Positions 5,775 through 11,992 of a stretch of DNA of 11,992 nt are shown piece after piece. Numbering within the stretch: position 1 is the first letter of the stretch; every line of letters starts with the position of its first letter. A program made the translations under genes and the position numbers. The notes beneath the pieces are model-generated. The model worked only from the letters and a program-made list of their open reading frames with translations, ran no database searches and was not told the DNA's origin. The stretch covers positions 1 to 11,992 of the forward strand of contig JAUVQP010000027.1 of NCBI GenBank assembly GCA_030598075.1, read 5' to 3'. Source of the stretch: Miltoncostaeaceae bacterium. Lineage in GTDB: Bacteria; Actinomycetota; Thermoleophilia; Miltoncostaeales; Miltoncostaeaceae.

Positions 5775-5792
5775 CCGGTCCCGTGAGGCCGG
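5775..5792 (+). promoter_or_regulatory. PyrR-binding RNA loop in the pyr leader
   Basis: The core at 5777-5790 reads GGTCCCGTGAGGCC. Against the known PyrR-binding consensus ARUCCNGNGAGGYU it matches 12 of 14 positions. The two differences are the paired ends, where A-U is replaced by G-C, so pairing is kept. The stem is CCGG (5775-5778) with CCGG (5789-5792), then an unpaired U, CC/GG, and the conserved loop CGUGA. There is no antiterminator/terminator pair downstream. Instead the 3' arm runs directly into the Shine-Dalgarno AAAGGAG (5793-5799). This is the arrangement expected for translational repression by PyrR with UMP, as established for the Mycobacterium smegmatis pyr operon. Bound PyrR would mask the ribosome site of the leader ORF. 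Confidence 0.88.
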
Positions 5793-5806
5793 AAAGGAGC
5801 GCACCC

Positions 5807-5851
5807 ATGCCTGACCGTTCGTCACAAGCCGCCGACCGCCCACCCGGCTAG
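5807..5851 (+). CDS. 14-codon leader peptide ORF upstream of pyrR
   Basis: ATG at 5807 follows a strong Shine-Dalgarno, AAAGGAG at 5793-5799, with a 7-nt spacing. The frame encodes MPDRSSQAADRPPG and ends at TAG (5849-5851). It is in the same frame as pyrR, whose GTG lies 3 nt after the stop. pyrR has no Shine-Dalgarno of its own, so ribosomes finishing the leader probably restart there. Actinobacterial PyrR proteins often carry an N-terminal extension of similar length. This ORF could be that extension cut off by a stop codon, a true leader peptide, or the result of a base error at the TAG. The coding status is inferred. Confidence 0.6.
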   Translation: MPDRSSQAADRPPG

Positions 5852-5854
5852 ACG

Positions 5855-6400
5855 GTGTCGGCCACGGTTTTGGTCGATGGCGACCAGCTCCGTCGGACGG
5901 TGGCCCGCATCGCCCACGAGATCGTGGAGCGTCATGCGGACCCGGCTGCGATCGCGCTGGTGGGGATCCATACGCGCGGCGTTCCGCTTGCGAACCGGCT
6001 CGCCGAGCTGATCAAGAGCTTCGCCGGGGCCGCCCCGGCGCTCGGGACCCTCGACATCGCGCTGTACCGGGACGACCTCGGCTCGCGCCCGGCGAGCCCA
6101 ATCGTGCACGACACGCGGCTCGAGTTCTCGATCACCGAGCGCGCGGTGATCCTCGTGGACGACGTCCTCTACACGGGCCGCACCATTCGCGCCGCACTGG
6201 ACGCCCTGCTCGACTACGGGCGGCCGCCGCTCGTGCAGTTGGCGGTGCTCGTCGATCGCGGGCACCGGGAGCTGCCCATTCGCCCCGACTACGTCGGCAG
6301 GAACTTCCCGACCGATACCCGGGAGCGCATCGCCGTGCGCCTGACGCAGATCGACGGGGTCGACGAGATCGTGCGCCACACCGACGAGGAGGTGCGCTGA
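5855..6400 (+). CDS. pyrR: PyrR, pyrimidine operon RNA-binding regulator / uracil phosphoribosyltransferase
   Basis: A 181-residue type I phosphoribosyltransferase-fold protein, the normal PyrR length. It binds the loop in its own leader when UMP is plentiful and, in many species, also converts uracil and PRPP to UMP. Landmarks: VGIHTRGVPLANRL (36-49), TLDIALYRDDL (65-75), the PRPP-binding loop VILVDDVLYTGRT (98-110), and the PyrR-specific AVLVDRGHRELPIRPDYVGRN (130-150). The start is GTG at 5855, beginning SATVLVDGDQLRRTVARIAHEI, which matches the family start; no ribosome site precedes it. Its stop overlaps the pyrB start (TGATG at 6398-6402). An upstream in-frame ATG at 5807 would give an extended form only if the TAG at 5849 is read through or is an error. 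Confidence 0.95.
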   Translation: MSATVLVDGDQLRRTVARIAHEIVERHADPAAIALVGIHTRGVPLANRLAELIKSFAGAAPALGTLDIALYRDDLGSRPASPIVHDTRLEFSITERAVILVDDVLYTGRTIRAALDALLDYGRPPLVQLAVLVDRGHRELPIRPDYVGRNFPTDTRERIAVRLTQIDGVDEIVRHTDEEVR

Positions 6401-7353
6401 TGCCCCGATCGCTTCTGGCGATCACCGATGTGGACCGCGCGGAGGTCGCGCGGCTCCTGCGGGTCGCCAACCGGTTCAGGGAGGTCATGGCCCGCGACAT
6501 CAAGAAGGTGCCCACCCTCCGGGGGCGCACGATCGTCAACCTGTTCTTCGAAGCGTCCACGCGCACGGCGACCTCGTTCGAGCTCGCCGGCAAGCGGCTG
6601 TCCGCCGACGTCATCAGCATCAAGGGGAAGGGCAGCAGCCTGGAGAAGGGCGAGAGCCTGAAGGACACGGTCCTGACCCTCGCCTCGTACGCCCCGGACG
6701 TCCTGGTCATCCGCCATCAGAGCGCGGGGGCGTGCGCCCTGGCCGGCAGGTACACGGACGCCGCGGTCATCAACGCCGGAGACGGCAAGCACGCGCACCC
6801 GACGCAGGCGCTGCTCGACCTCTACACCGTCGAGCGCGAGGTCGGCCCGATCGACGGGCTGCACGTGGCGTTCGTGGGCGACATCGCGCACTCGCGGGTC
6901 GCGCGCTCGGGCATCGCGGGCTTCCGGATGATGGGGGCCAAGGTCAGCGTCGTCGGGCCGCCGACGCTGCTTCCCCGCCACGCCGAGGAGTCCCTCGGCG
7001 TCGACGTCTCGACCGACATCGCCGACATCGCCGACGCCGACGTCGTCTACGTCCTGCGCATGCAGCTCGAGCGAATGGGCCCCGGGCGCCTCGTTCCCTC
7101 CCTGCGCGAGTACGCGGCCACCTACGGGGTGTCGCACGCTCGGCTGCGGCCCGGCCAGCGCGTCATGCACGCCGGACCCATCAATCGGGGGGTCGAGATC
7201 GCCGACGACCTGGCGGACGATCCGGGCACGCTCATCGTCCCCCAGGCGGCCAACGGCATGATCGTGCGGATGGCGGTGCTCTACGACCTGATCGCCGCTC
7301 CCGAGGGCGCCTCCGAGCAACGCTCGGCTCTCGGCGACGCGGTCGCGGTCTGA
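6400..7353 (+). CDS. pyrB: Aspartate carbamoyltransferase catalytic subunit
   Basis: A 317-residue transcarbamoylase making N-carbamoyl-aspartate from carbamoyl phosphate and aspartate, the second step of UMP synthesis. The carbamoyl-phosphate motif is FFEASTRT (49-56; Ser53, Thr54, Arg55, Thr56), followed by Lys83 in SLEKGESLKDT from the neighbouring-subunit loop. VIRHQSAGA, HAHPTQALLDLYT and FVGDIAHSRVARS follow, with the aspartate-binding LRMQLERMG and the C-terminal GPINRGVEI. These distinguish it from ornithine transcarbamoylase. The start ATG has a strong site, GAGGAGGT at 6386-6393, 6 nt upstream inside pyrR. No pyrI regulatory-chain gene follows, so feedback control is more likely through PyrR. 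Its stop overlaps the pyrC start (TGATG at 7351-7355). Confidence 0.97.
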   Translation: MPRSLLAITDVDRAEVARLLRVANRFREVMARDIKKVPTLRGRTIVNLFFEASTRTATSFELAGKRLSADVISIKGKGSSLEKGESLKDTVLTLASYAPDVLVIRHQSAGACALAGRYTDAAVINAGDGKHAHPTQALLDLYTVEREVGPIDGLHVAFVGDIAHSRVARSGIAGFRMMGAKVSVVGPPTLLPRHAEESLGVDVSTDIADIADADVVYVLRMQLERMGPGRLVPSLREYAATYGVSHARLRPGQRVMHAGPINRGVEIADDLADDPGTLIVPQAANGMIVRMAVLYDLIAAPEGASEQRSALGDAVAV

Positions 7354-8651
7354 TGACGGTCACGCTCGCGCAGCGCGGCGGGGACTCGGCGTCCCTCGTC
7401 ATCCGCGGCGCGCGCGTTCTCGATCCGGTCGCGGGCATCGACGAGACCAGGGACCTGGTCGTGAGGGACGGGGTCATCGGTGGCGATCCCACGGGCCTTC
7501 CGGAGGTGGCCGGTTCCGAACGCGTCGTCGTCCCGGGTTTCGTGGACCCCCACGTTCATCTGAGAACCCCGGGCCGCGAGGACATGGAGGACATCGCGAC
7601 CGGCAGCGCGGCGGGGGCCGCCGGGGGCTTCGTGACGATCCTCGCCATGCCGAACACATCCCCTCCCGTCGACAACGCGGGAATCCTCGCGTCGCTCTTG
7701 GACGCGGCGCGCGAGGAGGCCCGCATCCGGGTGGGCTTCTACGCCGCCATCACGGCCGGACAGCGGGGCCAGGAACTGACCGAGCAGGTCGAGTTGGCCG
7801 AGACGGGCGCGGCGGGCTTCAGCGACGACGGGGTCCCGGTCGCGAACGCCGAGGTCATGCGGCGGGCGATGCAGTACCAGGGAATCACCGGGCTGCCGCT
7901 GGTGCTCCACGAGGAGGACCCGGACCTCTCGGGTTCCGGCGTCATGCACGAGGGCGCGGTCGCGACGCGCGTCGGGCTGGCCGGGATCCCCGGCGTCAGC
8001 GAGAGCATCGCCGTGGCGCGCGATGCGGCGCTCGCCGAGTACGAGCGGGCGAGGATCCACATCTGCCACGTGTCGGCGCGCGAGACGGTGGAGGAGATCC
8101 GCCGAGCCAAGACGCGCGGCGTCGCGATCACGGCCGAGGTCACGCCGCATCACCTCCTGCTCACCGACGAGGCGGTGGTGGGCCTGGACCCGTCGCGCCA
8201 CAAGATGAACCCGCCGCTTCGGGAGCAGGCCGACCGCCAGGCGCTGGTGGAGGCCCTCGTCGACGGAACGCTGGATTGCATCGCGACCGACCACGCCCCG
8301 CATGCGGGGCACGAGAAGGATGCCCCGTTCGAGGAGGCCCCCTTTGGCGTGACGGGGCTCGAGACGGCGTTCGCCGCGTGCTACACGCACCTGGTCCGAC
8401 CGGGTCACCTCGATCTGGAGATGCTGGTCCGGCGCCTTGGGGCCGATCCGGCCCGCACGCTCGGCCTGCCGGAGCCTTCGCTCTGCGACGGGGCGACGGC
8501 GGACCTTGCCGTGGTCGACCTCGGGGCGCGGCAGGTCGTCGGGGATGCCGGGTTTCAGAGCAAGTCGACCAACTCGGCGTTTCTCGGAGACGCGCTGTAC
8601 GGCGTCGTCGAGTTGACCATCGCAGGAGGGCAGATCGCATGGCGACGATAG
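7353..8651 (+). CDS. pyrC: Dihydroorotase, type I
   Basis: A 432-residue zinc amidohydrolase that closes N-carbamoyl-aspartate to dihydroorotate, the third step of UMP synthesis. Metal and substrate sites: HVHLRTPG (67-74; His67, His69, Arg71), FSDDG (156-160, the metal-bridging Asp of type I enzymes), His186 in VLHEEDP, His239 in HICHVSARE, NPPLR (286-290) and catalytic Asp313 in ATDHAPH. AMPNTSPPVDN (98-108) is the usual substrate segment. The common type I wording is HLREPG; here Glu is replaced by Thr72, while the substrate-binding Arg is kept. The ATG overlaps the pyrB stop and has no clear Shine-Dalgarno, so translation is coupled. Its last 13 bp overlap the next gene. Confidence 0.96.
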   Translation: MTVTLAQRGGDSASLVIRGARVLDPVAGIDETRDLVVRDGVIGGDPTGLPEVAGSERVVVPGFVDPHVHLRTPGREDMEDIATGSAAGAAGGFVTILAMPNTSPPVDNAGILASLLDAAREEARIRVGFYAAITAGQRGQELTEQVELAETGAAGFSDDGVPVANAEVMRRAMQYQGITGLPLVLHEEDPDLSGSGVMHEGAVATRVGLAGIPGVSESIAVARDAALAEYERARIHICHVSARETVEEIRRAKTRGVAITAEVTPHHLLLTDEAVVGLDPSRHKMNPPLREQADRQALVEALVDGTLDCIATDHAPHAGHEKDAPFEEAPFGVTGLETAFAACYTHLVRPGHLDLEMLVRRLGADPARTLGLPEPSLCDGATADLAVVDLGARQVVGDAGFQSKSTNSAFLGDALYGVVELTIAGGQIAWRR

Positions 8652-9211
8652 GCACCCGACACGAGCGCCTGCTCGGCCGCGAGGGCACGGGCCTCATCAT
8701 CATCGACGTCCAGGAGGCCTTCCGCCCGGTCATTCACGGCTTCGACGAGGTCGCCGCCCAGTGTGGTCTTCTCGCCGAGGGGTTTGGCGTCCTCGGACGT
8801 CCCGTGCTGGCGACAGAGCAGTATCCGGAGCGCCTCGGGCAAACGGTCTCGGAGGTCGCCGAACGGCTGCCCGAGGGGGTCGCCCCCATCCCGAAGCTCC
8901 GCTTCTCGGCCTGCGGCGTCGAGGGTTTTGACGCCGCGCTCAGCGACGCCGGGTGCCGGACCTGGCTTCTCGCGGGCATCGAGACGCACGTCTGCGTCAA
9001 CCAGACGGCCCACGACCTCGCTCGGTGGGGGCACACCGTGCACGTCGCCGCGGACGCGGTCAGCTCGCGGACCGAGAGAAACCGCGACCTGGGCTTGGCC
9101 AAGATGGCAGCGGCGGGCGCCATCACGACGAGCGCCGAGATGGCGCTCTTCGAGATGCTCGAGGTCGCCGGGTCCGATGAGTTCAAGGCGATCTCCCGGC
9201 TGGTGAGGTGA
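8639..9211 (+). CDS. Isochorismatase-family cysteine hydrolase within the pyr operon
   Basis: A 190-residue protein of the isochorismatase/nicotinamidase-like superfamily. The catalytic triad is visible: Asp23 in LIIIDVQEAF, Lys86 in PIPKLRFSA and Cys119 in LAGIETHVCV. Together with LATEQYPERLGQTV (57-70) it resembles the ISOC1/2 and YcaC-related hydrolases rather than entB-type isochorismatase. No signal peptide is present, so it is cytoplasmic. The start ATG at 8639 lies inside the end of pyrC and has the best ribosome site of the operon, AGGAGGG at 8624-8630 with 8-nt spacing. Its stop overlaps the carA GTG (GTGA at 9208-9211). The substrate is unknown. Family members hydrolyse amides and carbamoyl groups (for example ureidoacrylate hydrolase RutB and N-carbamoylsarcosine amidohydrolase), so a role in pyrimidine or carbamoyl metabolism is plausible but is inferred from position only. 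Confidence 0.93.
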   Translation: MATIGTRHERLLGREGTGLIIIDVQEAFRPVIHGFDEVAAQCGLLAEGFGVLGRPVLATEQYPERLGQTVSEVAERLPEGVAPIPKLRFSACGVEGFDAALSDAGCRTWLLAGIETHVCVNQTAHDLARWGHTVHVAADAVSSRTERNRDLGLAKMAAAGAITTSAEMALFEMLEVAGSDEFKAISRLVR

Positions 9212-10274
9212 CGCGGAGCCGCCCGGCGACCGTCGTTCTCGCCGACGGTCTGGTTCTCCGGGCGCGCTCGGTGGGAGCGCCCGGCACGGCGTTCGGCGAG
9301 ATGGTCTTCACGACCGCCATGACGGGCTATCAGGAGGCCGTGACCGACCCCTCATACCTCGGGCAGCTTCTTTGCTTCGCCGCGCCGATGATCGGGAACT
9401 ACGGGGCGGGTGAGGCGTTCTCCGAGAGCGGCCGCGTCTGGCCGGGCGCCATCGTCATGAACGCCGCCTCCGACGAGCCGGGCGCGGCAGGTCCCCACGG
9501 CTGGTGCTCCTGGCTGGCCTCGCGAGGGGTGGTGGCCGTCGACGACTGTGACACCCGGCGCCTGGTCGGGCACGTGCGCGACGCGGGGGCGATGGGGGCA
9601 GCTGTCAGCACCGAGCTCGATGCCGAGGAGCTCATCGCCCACGCCAGAGAGCTTCCGGCGCTCGACGGGAGGGACCTCGCCTCCGAGGCGGCGGGGCCCG
9701 CTCGCGAGATGGGGAGAGACGGCCCGCGGGTGGTGGCGATCGACTGCGGCATGAAGGAGAGCATCGCGGCGGGCCTCGTCGAGGCCGGGTGCCGTCTGCG
9801 CGTCGTGGCCGCGGGCGCCAGCGCCGATGACGTGCTCGACCTCGAGCCGGATGGTGTCTTCCTCTCGAACGGACCGGGCGACCCCGCCGCCGTCGGGTCG
9901 GTCGTCGAGACCGTTCGCCGCCTTCTGGGGCAGACGCCCATCTTCGGCATCTGCCTGGGCCACCAGCTCTTGGCCCGGGCGCTCGGCCTGTCCACCGAGA
10001 AGCTCCCGTTCGGCCATCGTGGCGCCAACCACCCCGTGCGCCGGGCCGAGGACGGCGGAGTGGAGATCACGGTGCAGAACCACGGCTATGCCGTGTCGGC
10101 CGACCCCCTTCCCGACGGTGTCATTGTCACGCGCACGAGCCTCTTCGACGGCTCCGTCGAGGGGTTGGCGGCTCCGGACCGTCGCGCGTTCTCGGTCCAG
10201 TACCACCCGGAGGCGAGCCCCGGGCCCCGCGACGCGCGCTATCTCTTCTCGCGCTTCGTGGAGGGCCTTCGCTG

Positions 10275-10275
<1 letters not shown>
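9208..10275 (+). CDS. carA: Carbamoyl phosphate synthase small (glutaminase) subunit
   Basis: A 355-residue glutamine amidotransferase subunit that passes ammonia from glutamine to CarB. The N-terminal CarA domain has FGEMVFTTAMTGYQEAVTDPSY (29-50) and FAAPMIGNYGA (57-67). The class I GATase domain starts near residue 174 (VVAIDCGMKESI) and has LSNGPGDP (219-226), the nucleophile Cys249 in FGICLGHQ, and His333/Glu335 in VQYHPEASPGP. It is slightly short for the family but complete. The start GTG at 9208 overlaps the preceding stop in GTGA; a later start would cut conserved sequence (VLADGLVLRA at 10-19). Its stop overlaps carB (TGATG at 10273-10277). Carbamoyl phosphate made here feeds pyrB and arginine synthesis. 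Confidence 0.97.

Positions 10276-11992
<1,717 letters not shown>

Noticed and set aside
5855..5857. Frameshift or pseudogene status for pyrR because of the upstream in-frame TAG.
   Set aside because: The frame from GTG 5855 gives a complete 181-residue PyrR with all family motifs, so the stop affects only the leader or extension.
7281..8408. 375-codon minus-strand open frame over pyrC.
   Set aside because: Shadow of pyrC, which has all dihydroorotase catalytic motifs on the plus strand.

Overview
The window is chromosomal DNA of a high-GC bacterium, with strong G/C third-position bias in every gene. Three things point to an actinobacterium: TANNNT-type -10 hexamers without good -35 boxes, a PyrR-binding RNA motif placed over a ribosome binding site rather than in an attenuator, and a tRNA gene with no encoded CCA. 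I cannot place it more precisely; a deep-branching actinobacterial class is possible but is a guess. No mobile element, CRISPR array, rRNA or phage gene was seen.

Layout. 1-710: 3' part of a beta-ketoacyl-ACP synthase II (fabF-type) gene. 762-1274 (minus): a MarR-family repressor, convergent with fabF and divergent from the next unit. 1324-4393: a three-gene cobalamin mutase cassette made of a catalytic subunit, a separate B12-binding subunit and a MeaB-type GTPase chaperone. The catalytic subunit looks like a methylmalonyl-CoA mutase overall, but its two substrate-selecting residues are Phe76 and Gln194, the isobutyryl-CoA mutase pair, not Tyr and Arg. 4606-4679 (minus): tRNA-Arg(CCG). 4759-5772: ribonuclease Z, the enzyme that trims CCA-less tRNA precursors. 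5775-11992: a de novo pyrimidine operon that runs off the window, in the order leader peptide, pyrR, pyrB, pyrC, an isochorismatase-family hydrolase, carA, carB (partial).

How the parts work together. MarR and the mutase cassette share a 49-bp divergent promoter region containing a short palindrome, so MarR is the obvious candidate regulator of the mutase. The pyr operon begins with a near-perfect PyrR-binding loop whose 3' arm runs into the Shine-Dalgarno of a 14-codon leader ORF. That ORF is in frame with pyrR and stops 3 nt before the pyrR GTG, which has no ribosome binding site of its own. PyrR would therefore shut off the leader ORF and, by translational coupling through a chain of overlapping stop/start codons, the downstream genes.

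Most worth a second look: the leader-peptide/PyrR translational switch, the isobutyryl-CoA-type signature in a three-gene mutase cassette, the conserved-looking hydrolase inside the pyr operon, and an 11-bp perfect inverted repeat in the overlong 3' tail of rnz. I did not find a wholly unknown multi-gene system; most of the window is recognisable metabolism and tRNA processing.
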